This document shows, in pieces, positions 17,095 through 26,298 of a stretch of DNA of 64,000 nucleotides. The translations under genes and the position numbers were made by a program. Every line of letters starts with the position of its first letter. The stretch's first letter is position 1. Origin of the DNA: Humibacillus xanthopallidus (GTDB lineage: Bacteria > Actinomycetota > Actinomycetes > Actinomycetales > Dermatophilaceae); the NCBI RefSeq assembly GCF_006716675.1, contig NZ_VFPM01000001.1:62001-126000 (forward strand), in the 5' to 3' direction. The notes beneath the pieces are model-generated. The model had not been told where the DNA came from, searched no databases, and saw only the letters and a program-made list of their open reading frames with translations.

Positions 17095-18111
17095 TCACTC
17101 CCTGGCCTGCATTCCATTCTCCTCTAAGCCAGACGGGCCGGCAGCCTGCGACGACGCGGCCACCCCTCCCGGATAGCCACCGGCGATGAAGAAGGTCATG
17201 TCCACCACCTTGGCCCGGGGGTAGAGCCGGGTGGTCGGCTGCCCGGTGGTGAAGTCCAATGTGGGCTCACGCAGCCGGTCGATGGCCGGCGCGTTGGCTT
17301 GATAGAAATCCCCGACACGTCGCAGAGCAGCCTGGCCAAAGGTGGAGACGCCAAAGCCTTTCTTGAAGTAGGTATCGAAGGCCGGAACGCAGCCGAATAC
17401 GCCAAGCATCACCTTGGTCACGAGGATGTCAGATGCTTCGACCGGGCGTAGCGCAGAGCGGACATCGAGGGCGGTCCGATAGAACAGATCAATGCCTGTC
17501 GTGTCATAGCCATCGAGGTCCAAGTCCCATACCTGGGCAGGGGCATGGGCGATGGCCTCAATAAGCGGAGCTAGGTGGCGGGCGCTTCGCTGCAGCAGGT
17601 CGGATGATCCGCGCAGCATACCCCAACTGGCGAGGTAGAAGCCGAGGTGGAGGCAGCTGGTCTCCATGCCGGTGGGCTCACCCCAGGCTGCGACCGTTGT
17701 CCGGTGCTGTTGGAAGTGGTTGAAGCAGTAGTCGAATGAGGCGTACCGCGCGGTCGGGTTGCGATCGCCGAGATATCTCCCGACGGCTTCCTCGATGTCC
17801 ACCTCGGGCGGCAGCTGCGCAACTGCTCTCCGGGGCTGACCATCTGACTGCGACTTCTCGAGGGCGGGCTCGGCGTCGTAACGCCTGTACAGGCCGTGCT
17901 CGATCCGCGTGATGAGCGGCTGCCGGTTGGCGAACATGCCGCGCGACCCGGCAGACGCGTTGGAGGTTGCAGCCTGAATATGCGCGCGGAGTGATTGTTC
18001 CTTCACGTCCGGGTAGTGACGGCGGAACCATCCGACCATCTCGGAGGCTCGAAATGGGTCCGTGAGGTGCTCTACACATTCCTCTAGGCGATCCCAGATC
18101 GTGTCAGCCAC
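17095..18111 (-). CDS. Unrecognised protein with N-terminal winged-helix-like domain
   Basis: This 338-residue protein has two parts. Residues 1-80 (WDRLEECVEHLTDPF, a helical stretch, then ITRIEHGLYRRYD) resemble the winged-helix domain found in several defence-associated proteins. Residues about 110-320 have a distinctive pattern: FDYCFNHFQQ, CLHLGFYLASWGMLRGSS, VMLGVFGCVPAFDTYFKKGFG and VVDMTFFIAGGYPGG. I recall similar sequences as hypothetical proteins but cannot name the family. It converges with the nuclease-like gene, leaving 24 bases between the stops. A C-terminal fragment of a paralog lies at 19547-19705. Confidence 0.65.
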   Translation of the reverse strand: MADTIWDRLEECVEHLTDPFRASEMVGWFRRHYPDVKEQSLRAHIQAATSNASAGSRGMFANRQPLITRIEHGLYRRYDAEPALEKSQSDGQPRRAVAQLPPEVDIEEAVGRYLGDRNPTARYASFDYCFNHFQQHRTTVAAWGEPTGMETSCLHLGFYLASWGMLRGSSDLLQRSARHLAPLIEAIAHAPAQVWDLDLDGYDTTGIDLFYRTALDVRSALRPVEASDILVTKVMLGVFGCVPAFDTYFKKGFGVSTFGQAALRRVGDFYQANAPAIDRLREPTLDFTTGQPTTRLYPRAKVVDMTFFIAGGYPGGVAASSQAAGPSGLEENGMQARE

Positions 18112-18479
18112 GGAATCATCTTCCCACCTGGTCCTAGCGTGCGCCCCGATCGCAGTAAGCTCAACCGTTCAGGTGCTGATCTGACCGCCAACTTGAACTC
18201 GGTGGGCCGTGGACACTCGAGGCTCTGGCGCGCCAGGAAAGACGTCGCGCTGCCCGATGCGCCGACGTCGAGTTCGCTCATGAGGCGGAGGGCTCCACCT
18301 GCGGGAGCGACGGACGCTGTCGTGCGTTGGTCAGCATGCCCGGATGAGCGGAGAGCAGATCGGGACCACCCGCTGGAGATGCGTCTAACCGCCGCAAGTC
18401 GACCTGACGTTTCGTGGAGGGAATGGCACTTCATGACGCGTGCTGGGGGCCGGATGTCTCCGGGCGTCAGCCAAAGTTC
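18112..18479. other. Intergenic, no gene recognised
   Basis: Between the 338-residue protein start and the cysM stop there is no frame with recognisable content. It should contain the promoter for the leftward gene at 17095-18111. Confidence 0.4.
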
Positions 18480-19394
18480 TCAGGCGGGGAACACGCCGCT
18501 GGAGAGGTACCTGTCGCCGCGGTCGCAGACCACAAAGACGATCGTCGCGCCCTCGACCTCCTTGGCAACCTGCAGGGCGGTCCAGCAGGCGCCGGCCGCG
18601 GAGACACCGCCGAAGATGCCCTCCGCGCGGGCCAGCCGGCGGGCCGTCTCCTCGGCGTCGGTCTGGGTGACCTCTACGGTCCGGTCCACCGCCGACGGGT
18701 CGAAGATTTTCGGTACGTACTCCGGTGGCCAGGCGCGGATCCCAGGGATTTTGGAGCCCTCGGCGGGCTGTGCCCCGATGATCTGGATGGCGGGGTTGCG
18801 CGCCTTCAGGAACCGCGAGACCCCGGTGATCGTGCCGGTGGTGCCCATCGCGGACACGAAGTGCGTGATCCGTCCGTCGGTCTGGCGCCACAGCTCCGGG
18901 CCCGTCCCGTCCTCGTGGGCACGGGGGTTGTCCGGGTTGCCGAACTGGTCCAGGACCCGCCCGCGGCCCTCCTGCTCCATCCGCGTCACGACGTCGCGGG
19001 CCTCTTCCATGCCGCCACCTGCCGGGGTGAGGACCAGGTCGGCTCCATACGCCTTCATCGTCTGGATCCGCTCGGCGGAGGCGTCCTCGGGCATCACGAT
19101 GACCAGTGGGTAGCCGCTGATCGCCGCCGCCATCGCCAAGCCGATCCCGGTGTTGCCCGACGTGGCTTCCAGCAGGGTGTCGCCGGGGGATATCTCCCCT
19201 CGCGCCTCCGCGCCCCGGATCATGCTGATCGCCGGCCGGTCCTTGACCGAGCCGGCCGGGTTGTTCCCCTCGAGCTTGGCGAGCAGCACGTTCCCGCGGC
19301 GTTCGTTCTCCGGCCCCGGCAGGCGCTGCAGACACACCAGAGGGGTGTCACCGATGACGTCCTCCATCGTGGGGTACGCCGGAGGGTTGCTCAC
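18480..19394 (-). CDS. cysM: Cysteine synthase B-type (PLP-dependent O-acetylserine/O-phosphoserine sulfhydrylase)
   Basis: A 304-residue cytoplasmic PLP enzyme that makes cysteine from an activated serine and sulfide or thiosulfate. Visible motifs are IGDTPLV near the N-terminus, KLEGNNPAGSVKDRPA with the PLP-binding Lys, TSGNTGIGLA for phosphate binding, and the SAMGTTGTITGVS glycine-rich loop. GTG 19394 is chosen as the start; an ATG at 19370 in the same frame is also possible. The longer open frame above has no family content. It stands alone, without cysE or other sulfur genes, between a gene and a fragment of its paralog. Confidence 0.88.
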   Translation of the reverse strand: MSNPPAYPTMEDVIGDTPLVCLQRLPGPENERRGNVLLAKLEGNNPAGSVKDRPAISMIRGAEARGEISPGDTLLEATSGNTGIGLAMAAAISGYPLVIVMPEDASAERIQTMKAYGADLVLTPAGGGMEEARDVVTRMEQEGRGRVLDQFGNPDNPRAHEDGTGPELWRQTDGRITHFVSAMGTTGTITGVSRFLKARNPAIQIIGAQPAEGSKIPGIRAWPPEYVPKIFDPSAVDRTVEVTQTDAEETARRLARAEGIFGGVSAAGACWTALQVAKEVEGATIVFVVCDRGDRYLSSGVFPA

Positions 19395-19546
19395 CCGCCC
19401 GAGTCTACGGCGGCGGTCGCCGAACAACCGCAGCCGACTACTCGCCCAGCACGCACCCATCGAGCGCAAAGAGGTCCGCGCGGATGACGTAGGTCCGGGA
19501 GGCCGTTCACACCCCGGCTCGACGTGCACCTGCGTCTAACCGTCGT

Positions 19547-19705
19547 CTAACCGGCCGCTTGTGCGACCACGTCGCCACGGTCGTTTGGCGTTATCCCCTC
19601 GTTCTGCATTTCATCCGTCCCGGCGGCCAACCGCGTGGCGAGGTCCGGCGACCCTGCCCTGTTGGGGTGTCCGCCGTCGATGACGAAGGTCAGATCCACG
19701 ACCTC
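19547..19705 (-). pseudogene. C-terminal fragment of a paralog of the 338-residue protein at 17095
   Basis: The minus frame contains EVVDLTFVIDGGHPN (19664-19702), matching KVVDMTFFIAGGYPG of the 17095-18111 product at 10 of 14 aligned positions. The DNA is also visibly similar. The tail beyond differs and no upstream part of the gene is present. It is a relic of a second, diverged copy. Confidence 0.6.
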
Positions 19706-20019
19706 GGAGCTGGCACATTGAGTGCTCCCACCATGGCCGCCCAGCATGGAACGCGGCCGCCTCCGTACCGCGAGAGCGAGGCGAAGGCCAAGGCGAGACG
19801 CCGGCGTACCCCTGCCCCCGACTGGCGGACGCTGGGCGTCGCCGATCAGCGTCTCAACGAAGCCGGCTCCCCGCTACCGCCGCCTGTCCGGCACGCCACG
19901 CTGGTTGTGTTCGCGGCTGCACCGCGATCTGTCCGTGGTCCGCATCCATCGTGTCACCCCAGGGTGCCCAGATCTTCGCTCGCGCTTGCAGCCAGCGTGC
20001 GGCGCCTACTCTCAGCAAC

Positions 20020-20397
20020 ATGGACGCTCCTCAGATCACCCTCGGATCCATCAACGTCGAAGCCGCGGATCCGAACGCGCTGGCGACATTCTGGGCAACG
20101 CTCACTGGCGGCACACCCACCTCCACCGGCGACTCGGTCTACTTGCCACCCGCGGGGCCGGGCGGGTTCGCGATGTTCTTCCAGCCGCTCACCGGGCCAC
20201 GCCCCGACCATCCCACGATCCACCTTGATCTGACCGTGCCCTGGGGAACGCGACGCCAAGAGGTCGACCGGCTGATCTCGGCCGGCGCGACAAAGCTCTG
20301 GGACGTCCTCGACGAGCATCCGCACGTGCGGTGGACGACGATGGCCGACCCCGAGGGCAACCTTCTATGTGTAGCCGAGCATCCGCCAAGTTCCTGA
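20020..20397 (+). CDS. VOC-superfamily glyoxalase-like protein
   Basis: A 125-residue single-domain protein: LGSINVEAADPNALATFWATLTGG at the start, HLDLTVP in the middle and MADPEGNLLCVAEHP at the end, the repeated beta-alpha-beta-beta-beta pattern of vicinal oxygen chelate proteins. The metal-ligand set is incomplete compared with true glyoxalase I, so the reaction is unknown. The ATG at 20020 fits the domain start; the in-frame extension to 19951 is not conserved. Confidence 0.8.
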   Translation: MDAPQITLGSINVEAADPNALATFWATLTGGTPTSTGDSVYLPPAGPGGFAMFFQPLTGPRPDHPTIHLDLTVPWGTRRQEVDRLISAGATKLWDVLDEHPHVRWTTMADPEGNLLCVAEHPPSS

Positions 20398-20668
20398 ACG
20401 CGCCCACCAACCAACAGAGATCACCACGTCAACGCGAACAACGGCACATTGAGCGTTTGGCGCCCAGGTAGGTGCGTCACACCGCCGAGAATTGGCCGAC
20501 AAGCCTCCGTCGAGGGCGGTCTGTGTCCGAAGCAGGGTGAGAGCTCTGGCCGGCTTGATCGAGAGCCGGGGTGTACGGTCTGCGAGTCGCGCACCGATCC
20601 GGCACGACGGTCGTCACCTGTCCGCTCGCATAACCGCAAACCCGCGCCGCTGGCCCACGCTCTTCGAA

Positions 20669-21157
20669 CTACAGGTAGCTCAACCGGAACACCGGGTAGT
20701 TGTCTGCGATGGCACGGATGTCGTCAATGGACGGGTCAGGCTCCAGCCCAAAATAGAACCGCGCCTGCTGGGCATTGGCCTCGGCACCACTGCGTCGGCC
20801 GCCAGCACGCAAATACTCGGCAATGATCTCCGGCCTGTCGGACGGCGCGAGCTCATCGACATGGACGGGGTGTGCTCCACGACGGAGGATCACCGCATCG
20901 CCCTGAGCTGCCCGAACGTTCCTGACCCACTGCGACTCCCCGGCAAGAGCCACGAGATAGTCGTCGCCTCTATAGCGAGTACGGAGGATAGGAATGCGTC
21001 GAACCTTGCCAGAGCGGCGTCCTCGCACTTTCAAAGTCACCGCGTCTCGTGGAGCGAGCCCCAAGGATGTCAGCAGTACACCCAGCCAGTTGAGGCGCCG
21101 ATACCAGGCCGCCGGCGGCCGGTAAGCCGTCCGCGCTGAATAGTCCTGAGGCTTCAT
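20669..21157 (-). CDS. Deazaflavin (F420)-dependent nitroreductase-like protein
   Basis: A 162-residue protein of the actinobacterial Ddn/split-beta-barrel type: VTLKVRGRRSGKVRRIPIL, then YLVALAGESQWVRNVRA and RRGAHPVHVDEL, ending in YPVFRLSYL. Relatives bind F420H2 and reduce diverse substrates. GAGAAGG lies about 11 bases before the ATG. It is monocistronic by context, and its physiological substrate cannot be told from sequence. Confidence 0.85.
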   Translation of the reverse strand: MKPQDYSARTAYRPPAAWYRRLNWLGVLLTSLGLAPRDAVTLKVRGRRSGKVRRIPILRTRYRGDDYLVALAGESQWVRNVRAAQGDAVILRRGAHPVHVDELAPSDRPEIIAEYLRAGGRRSGAEANAQQARFYFGLEPDPSIDDIRAIADNYPVFRLSYL

Positions 21158-21502
21158 TGTTGATCGACCTTCTCAAGCGATGGCGCTCTCCTGCCGCACG
21201 TGCACCTTCGCAGGAGCTCTCCTCCTCCGACAGGGCCGAAGGTCCCGGCCTGAACGACTACAACCGTCGACTCGGATGGCCGCAAACGCCGCCATCAGCG
21301 TTCCCGGGACTGCGTCACACCGCCGCCAGTCGACCTCCGTGGCTCTGGTCAGTGGTCCCGCTGAGCGCGGCGTCCGAGACCAGCGGCAGCCGATTCAGTT
21401 GGCGCTATGACTCTTCCCGTGGGTTCCTGTGGGTAGTAGCCTGATGGTGGAGAAGTATCCGGGATAGTGACCTTTGGCGCCGGACGAGGGGGTCGAAAGA
21501 AC
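21158..21502. other. Intergenic, no gene recognised
   Basis: Divergent upstream regions of the nitroreductase-like gene and the small gene at 21503. The frames present are Arg/Ser-rich shadows with no family content. Confidence 0.4.
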
Positions 21503-21817
21503 ATGGCTGAGAGTAAGTTCCGTTTGGAGAGTTTTTCTTCGGAGGATCTCCCGGATGGACTACAAGTGGTGAAGGAGAGCCCCGAAGGGACGAAGATTCT
21601 GGCTTACGTAGAGAACGGACGGATCACTCGTTATGAAGCGGAAGACAGTTCTGGAAACCCGCGTTCGGTCTTCCTGATGAAACAGTCGGCGCCTGCCGTC
21701 AGCGCCTCCTTGGATCTCCCCTTCTCTGGTATCTGGGATTGGGTCTGTGTACTTGACGATGTAATGCCGTATTGCGTTCACGATTCGTCCGGACCAAAGT
21801 TCTTTCCGCCGGCTTGA
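21503..21817 (+). CDS. Unrecognised small protein
   Basis: A 104-residue protein starting MAESKFRLESFSSEDLPDG. It is predicted soluble, with two short beta-rich parts (GTKILAYVENGRITRYEAED and GIWDWVCVLDDVMPYC). Codon use is less GC-rich than neighbours, so it may have been acquired. A GTG at 21467 would add 12 residues. No family is recognised. Confidence 0.5.
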   Translation: MAESKFRLESFSSEDLPDGLQVVKESPEGTKILAYVENGRITRYEAEDSSGNPRSVFLMKQSAPAVSASLDLPFSGIWDWVCVLDDVMPYCVHDSSGPKFFPPA

Positions 21818-22012
21818 CGGCCCGCGCACCCCATAGATCCGGAGGTGACAGGAGCACTCGCGCCTGAGCGGGGTATTCCTGTGCCGCAATTACGGGGGTC
21901 AGCCGTGCGTCACCCCGCTGCCAGTCGAACGCCCCGACGGGATCTTGAGCCCACGTCACCTGCGGCTGACAGCAGTCGGAGAGTCCAACTAGAAAATGCT
22001 GGCCACGGCAAC

Positions 22013-22060
22013 GTCGCCGTGTCGGTGGCGTCCCATGTCGCCGTGTCGGTGGCGTCCCAT
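22013..22060. repeat. Perfect 24-bp direct tandem repeat (two copies)
   Basis: GTCGCCGTGTCGGTGGCG plus TCCCAT occurs at 22013-22036 and again at 22037-22060 without mismatch. It lies just beyond the 3' end of the LuxR-type gene and is not in a recognised coding frame. Confidence 0.85.
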
Positions 22061-22066
22061 CCCGAG

Positions 22067-23050
22067 TCACCGTTGCGCGAGCCGCCAGCGAACCTCTGCG
22101 CGCTGCCGCACTCCGAGCTTGCGAAGGACAGCCGCGACATGTGACTTCGCAGTTGTCTCTTTGACCCCCAGAGAAGCCGCAATATCGCGATTGCTCGGTC
22201 CGTCGATACGAGCGAGAAGCTCGGCCACCTGACGTTCGCGTGGCGTGAGCGTGGCCAGGACGTCAGGGCCTGCTGCGACGCTGGCGAACTGCGAGAACTT
22301 GCCAAGGAGCATCGAGCACCGAGCGGTTAGCTCATGAATGACAGCACCTGGCGTCGCCGAGTTCTCGAGCGAGCTCTCCAGGACTTCCAGCGAGTGCTGC
22401 AGGCCGTGGAGCTCCTGTGCCACGAAGTTGATCAGGTCCTCGGTGGTTGACATCTCCGGACCGCCGAGTTCGGGATAGAGCTCCGCGAGCCCCAGGCGTT
22501 CCTTCTCCGTATCGCGGTGTGAGCGAGCCAAGGCGAGTGCGCTGGCGAGCCACTCGAAGGCGCGCGCGTGCTCGTCGGTAAAGGTGTCTGGCTCGGAGCT
22601 CAGGACCGCCATGAACCCAGTAACCGGGATGTCGGAGTCAGCGTCCCAAAGGGGCGTGACGATGGCGTCGCGGGAGGTCTCTTGCTCGTCACCGAACATG
22701 TAGCCGCGGTTGATGACGGCGCCATCATCGTCGCGGTAACGGTACGTCTTCTGGCTGGCCATCATCCATGCGGTCAGCCCCTTGGGCCCGTAGGGAAGCA
22801 CCTCGATGGGCAAAGCTTGTCCATGGTCGAAGGTGTAAGGAAAGGCGGTCATGCCCACTCCCGGCCGGATCAGCGCCACGTAGAAGCTGTCGATGCTGGC
22901 TAAGCAGTCCATCGCCACGCGAATCGCGGCGTACAGCCGGAAGTCGTCTCCTCGGGGCGCCATCGAGATGGCACGGTCGGCCAAGCGGAGCACGCGTATC
23001 GTCGAATCGCTGAAAGGGGCCAAGCCGTCGCCAGCGGAGCGTGTGGTCAC
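22067..23050 (-). CDS. GAF domain LuxR-family transcriptional regulator
   Basis: This 327-residue cytoplasmic regulator has an N-terminal GAF-like sensory domain (about 35-180, with FYVALIRPGVGMTAFPYTFD and DAIVTPLWDADSDIPVTGFMAV), a helical linker (about 200-250) and a C-terminal LuxR helix-turn-helix (LTPRERQVAELLARI, SNRDIAASLGVKETTAKSHV, about 265-325). The GAF domain suggests a small-molecule or redox signal. It starts with GTG at 23050, and its target genes are not apparent. The divergent secreted-protein gene at 23223 is a candidate. Confidence 0.88.
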   Translation of the reverse strand: MTTRSAGDGLAPFSDSTIRVLRLADRAISMAPRGDDFRLYAAIRVAMDCLASIDSFYVALIRPGVGMTAFPYTFDHGQALPIEVLPYGPKGLTAWMMASQKTYRYRDDDGAVINRGYMFGDEQETSRDAIVTPLWDADSDIPVTGFMAVLSSEPDTFTDEHARAFEWLASALALARSHRDTEKERLGLAELYPELGGPEMSTTEDLINFVAQELHGLQHSLEVLESSLENSATPGAVIHELTARCSMLLGKFSQFASVAAGPDVLATLTPRERQVAELLARIDGPSNRDIAASLGVKETTAKSHVAAVLRKLGVRQRAEVRWRLAQR

Positions 23051-23222
23051 AGTGGCCAGTCAACCTGCATTCTGCCGACCGGTCGAGCGTAGCCACCATC
23101 ATTATTCGGAGGATGCCCCTGCCCACCCGTTGGCGAATGGGCGCCGAGTGCCCGGCGCTTCATTCTGGGATTGAGCGGCCTGATGCGCTAGGGCTGGGCC
23201 ACCCGCACGGGAGGAGAGTTGG

Positions 23223-23609
23223 ATGAACGCTCGAAAACTGGCTGCAGGGGCACTCGCGGCCGGCGCCATTTTGGCGGCGAGCGCAGCACCCGCGCAAGCG
23301 GCCAACGCTTGTTGCTGGCAGGTCGACTGGGGTCGCACCGGCGGGACCGGCGTCGCGTATCGGAACGCGCCCGCCATCTCGGCGAAGACCGGCGCGTATG
23401 GGCTTCCAGCAGGGGCAACTGTTGGCTTGTGGTGCTGGTCGTACGGCGACCGGGTTGGCCCGAACGGCAACAGCCTCTGGTGGCATATCGACGCCTTCGA
23501 TGGCCGTGGGGACTTCTGGGTCGCGGATCACTACCTGACGACCCCCGCCCCGAACGGCAGGCCGACGCTGACGGGCAACTGTCCTGGGGCCGACGAGACG
23601 CCAAATTGA
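23223..23609 (+). CDS. Secreted SH3-like small protein
   Basis: A 128-residue protein with a clear signal peptide (MNARKLAAGALAAGAILAA, cleavage near AQA-ANA). The mature part has four Cys and strands VAYRNAPAISAKTGAYG, GATVGLWCWSYGDRVGPNG and FWVADHYLTTPAPN, which fit a bacterial SH3-like cell-wall-binding fold as seen in small actinobacterial exported proteins. GGAGGAGAGT precedes the ATG. Probable role at the cell surface; exact function unknown. Confidence 0.75.
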   Translation: MNARKLAAGALAAGAILAASAAPAQAANACCWQVDWGRTGGTGVAYRNAPAISAKTGAYGLPAGATVGLWCWSYGDRVGPNGNSLWWHIDAFDGRGDFWVADHYLTTPAPNGRPTLTGNCPGADETPN

Positions 23610-23804
23610 CGCAAACGGAAGGTTTCCTGTGCGTCGCGCTGCCCCCGATGACGACCCGGGCGGGGGCGGGGCGGTTTGGAGCATTCCGCCGCCTGCCGAC
23701 CGGACCCGCTATGACGATTCCGCCGAGAAGAGCGGGATCGGCTGGCGGGCGCGGTCTGCCATGCCGCTATCGCACTCGCAGGCGCGTTGCGAAACCCTTC
23801 GCCG

Positions 23805-24746
23805 TCACGCAGGCCCGTGCATTGGTGATTGCATGTCGAGTGGCACCGTGTACAGGTCGAGCGGCGGCGTGTCGGGGTAGGCCACCGTGTACCGACCACG
23901 TTCTGGCTCCTGCCCGACGTATCCGCGGTACGGGTGCCCGGTTCCCACTGGGATGCCCGCGCCGAACAGCATCCGGGCATCGAGGTAGCTAGCCGCCATG
24001 ATCGGGGTGGTGTCGATCCTCAGTCCGCGCAACTCGTCGGCGACCGGGTGGTCCCCGAACGCGAGGTGGCCACTCGCAGAGCCGATCATCGTCTGCCGGT
24101 GGCCGAAGAATCGGACAGCGCTTTCTAGGAGCTGACCGTCGAGCACGGAGTACATGATCACCGGGGCCCGGTTCGTCGTCACGCGCCCCGAGGGCATTAC
24201 CCGCACCGTCAGGATCTCGCGGCCGGACTCTGAGACGGTGAGGGACCGGCGGGCCGGCTCCTCGACGAAGTCCATGTCGGACACGAACTTCGGGTATCCG
24301 AGCAGCAGTCGGCCACTCTCCGCGGCGATGGCCGTGGTCACCGGCATCTGCAGCACGAAGCCGCGGACACTGCGGCCAAAAACCGGCAGGCCGCGTGGTG
24401 CGGGCCGCCGACTGACGATCACGCCCACGCTGACCTCGCCGTAGGGCGGGGCAATGTACGGTTCACCCCCGTCGTAGCTCGCCGTCACGTCCTCGTGGCG
24501 CATCGCAGCGACAAAGACGACAGCGCGACCGTCGAACCAACGCACCGGGCGTAGGTCGCCAGTCGGGATCGCGGCACGGACCGCTTCGAATGCCGCCAGG
24601 TGCAACGTCTGGAACGCAGCAATCCGGTGGATCGCCGTCGGCCCCCTGACCACGCGCCCGCGAAACTCGGCGACAGGTCGTTCCCCAGCCCACTCGAAGA
24701 ACGTCGCGTCGCGGCCGGACCGGGTCCAGCCCTCCCATCTGCGCAT
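23805..24746 (-). CDS. Acetoacetate decarboxylase-family protein
   Basis: A 313-residue protein with the family marks PPYGEVSVGVIVSR in the first half, LQMPVTTAIAAESGRLLLGYPKFVSDMDF in the centre and an FGDHPVADELRGL segment later. GYPKF and the strand order fit acetoacetate decarboxylase-like enzymes. Whether the Schiff-base Lys of the true decarboxylase is present is not clear by eye, so the reaction is left open. GGGAGTC precedes the ATG. It appears monocistronic. Confidence 0.7.
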   Translation of the reverse strand: MRRWEGWTRSGRDATFFEWAGERPVAEFRGRVVRGPTAIHRIAAFQTLHLAAFEAVRAAIPTGDLRPVRWFDGRAVVFVAAMRHEDVTASYDGGEPYIAPPYGEVSVGVIVSRRPAPRGLPVFGRSVRGFVLQMPVTTAIAAESGRLLLGYPKFVSDMDFVEEPARRSLTVSESGREILTVRVMPSGRVTTNRAPVIMYSVLDGQLLESAVRFFGHRQTMIGSASGHLAFGDHPVADELRGLRIDTTPIMAASYLDARMLFGAGIPVGTGHPYRGYVGQEPERGRYTVAYPDTPPLDLYTVPLDMQSPMHGPA

Positions 24747-25008
24747 GACTCCCCCGTTCCTAGGTGGTCACTCCCAGACGACGCCACCGGGCAGCAGGAA
24801 CGCCAGAGTCCTTGGTCCCGAGCATGAGACCTACCGCCGCGCTGGCGGGCGCGTGGTGTTACGTGGTTTGCCGATGGCTCGGGCGACCGCTGATCGTAGT
24901 CATGCCGGTGACCCCCGACACGCCCCTCAGATGCCACAGATGGCGCCCTCAATCGTGCCGAGAACAAGGACTGTGCAACGGCACGTGCTGCACCGGATCC
25001 TTGGCCTC

Positions 25009-25305
25009 ATGAACATCCTGACAAATCGGTCAGCCGACGTGGATCAAGCCCGGTCCCAGGACCTGACGGCAGACTTCGAGAACCTGCTGGCCGGCGGTCT
25101 TCCGGACGGGCTACTCGAGACTCGACTGCTTGGAGACGGGCAAGGGCATTGGGCGATTCACTCGCTTTGGCGAGATCGTGCAGCGCTCGATGCGATGAGG
25201 GCATCGCATGAACCGCCTGCTGCTCCTGCGCTGTTCCGGCGCTTCCGGGCGGAGCCGACCTTGGTGGTCATGCAGGTTCTCGCCGGCAGTGCGGATCCTG
25301 CCTGA
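25009..25305 (+). CDS. Antibiotic biosynthesis monooxygenase (ABM)-like small protein
   Basis: A 98-residue protein. The pattern LETRLLGDGQGHWAIHSLWRDRAALDAMRAS followed by LFRRFRAEPTLVVMQVL is that of the dimeric ferredoxin-like ABM domain (quinol monooxygenase-like). The start is uncertain: the ATG at 25009 is used, but an in-frame GTG at 24973 with AAGGA just upstream would add 12 residues. The active-site residues of characterised quinol monooxygenases are not clearly conserved. Confidence 0.6.
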   Translation: MNILTNRSADVDQARSQDLTADFENLLAGGLPDGLLETRLLGDGQGHWAIHSLWRDRAALDAMRASHEPPAAPALFRRFRAEPTLVVMQVLAGSADPA

Positions 25306-25507
25306 ACGAGGCACCTTACTAGGGCGACTGCGGCCCAGACCTGCGTCACATCGGCGCCAGTGGACCATCCTGAACCGGGTAGGAGACTGCCATCGAGCGG
25401 TGTCTAGGCCCTCACCGTTGGACTCTCCTTGCTTCTCACCTGCCCTAGCCCGTGACCGCGACACACCGGCCCGATATCTTCGACCTGGTCTTGGGAGGCG
25501 TGCCTGT

Positions 25508-25888
25508 ATGGTCCTACTTCGCATCATCGTCGGCGTGCTGTTGATGGCGCACGGTCTGGTCCATCTGCTCTATTTGGCTCCCGACGTGTCCGAGTTCTCT
25601 CTTGAAAGGTCTTGGCTGCTGTCGGATCCGGCGCGCAAGCCGGTTGCCTACTTCCTCATCGCGTCCACCGTGATCGCCTTCATCCTCCTCGCGCTGGCGG
25701 TGTGGCAGGCACCGAGGATCGACAGCGCCTGGCCGGTGCTCGCTCTCGTCGGCGCCGGGCTCTCGACCGCCGTGCTCGTCCTGTTCTGGAACCGGGCACT
25801 CGTGCTGGGTCTGGTGATCAACGCCTTGCTGATCGCCGCCGCCATCCTGCGGCCGGCATGGCTCGAGCGCTTCATGTCCGGGGGGTGA
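25508..25888 (+). CDS. Small four-span membrane protein
   Basis: A 126-residue protein with hydrophobic segments at about 2-22, 48-67, 75-93 and 95-112 and a conserved-looking MAHGLVHLLYLAPDV near the N-terminus. GGGAGG lies about 10 bases before the ATG at 25508. The open frame extends upstream but is not membrane-like, so this start is preferred. Function unknown; another small membrane protein follows at 26299. Confidence 0.7.
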   Translation: MVLLRIIVGVLLMAHGLVHLLYLAPDVSEFSLERSWLLSDPARKPVAYFLIASTVIAFILLALAVWQAPRIDSAWPVLALVGAGLSTAVLVLFWNRALVLGLVINALLIAAAILRPAWLERFMSGG

Positions 25889-26298
25889 TGACTTGGCCAC
25901 CCCCCGTCCCCGGGGAACACGCACGGACCGCGTGCGGCGTAGGTCGCCACTCGTTCGGTCCTTGGAGTAGATCCGCGCTTCCGTCACACCTGCCCAGCAG
26001 GTGGAGCGAACCGGGCGTCGATGTGAGACGGCACGTGAAGGTGGCCGGGATGCGGGAGCTGACGTCGCCGGGCGCACGTTCCAAGGACGCTCGACTTTAT
26101 GAGCTTTTTCGCCGCGAACCGACCGTCGTCGCGGCGGCTGCGGAGCTTTGCTCGTTTCCTCTGGTGAAGCCGACCACAGTCGGGGACTGGGGTTCGCCAA
26201 TGCGCGGAGAATCGAAGGAGGCGCCGTCGCGGCTGCCGTGAGTGGTAGCCGGCGCACGAGAGCGCGGTCACCCCGGCGGCTGGGTGGAAGGCGATGCC
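25889..26298. other. Intergenic, no gene recognised
   Basis: No frame with family content or a good start was seen between the two membrane-protein genes. The overlapping minus frames are Arg/Pro-rich shadows. Confidence 0.4.

Noticed and set aside
10021..18111. Known defence systems such as CBASS, BREX, Gabija or restriction-modification
   Set aside because: No cyclase, methyltransferase, PglX, GajA or similar signature was seen, so no known system could be named.
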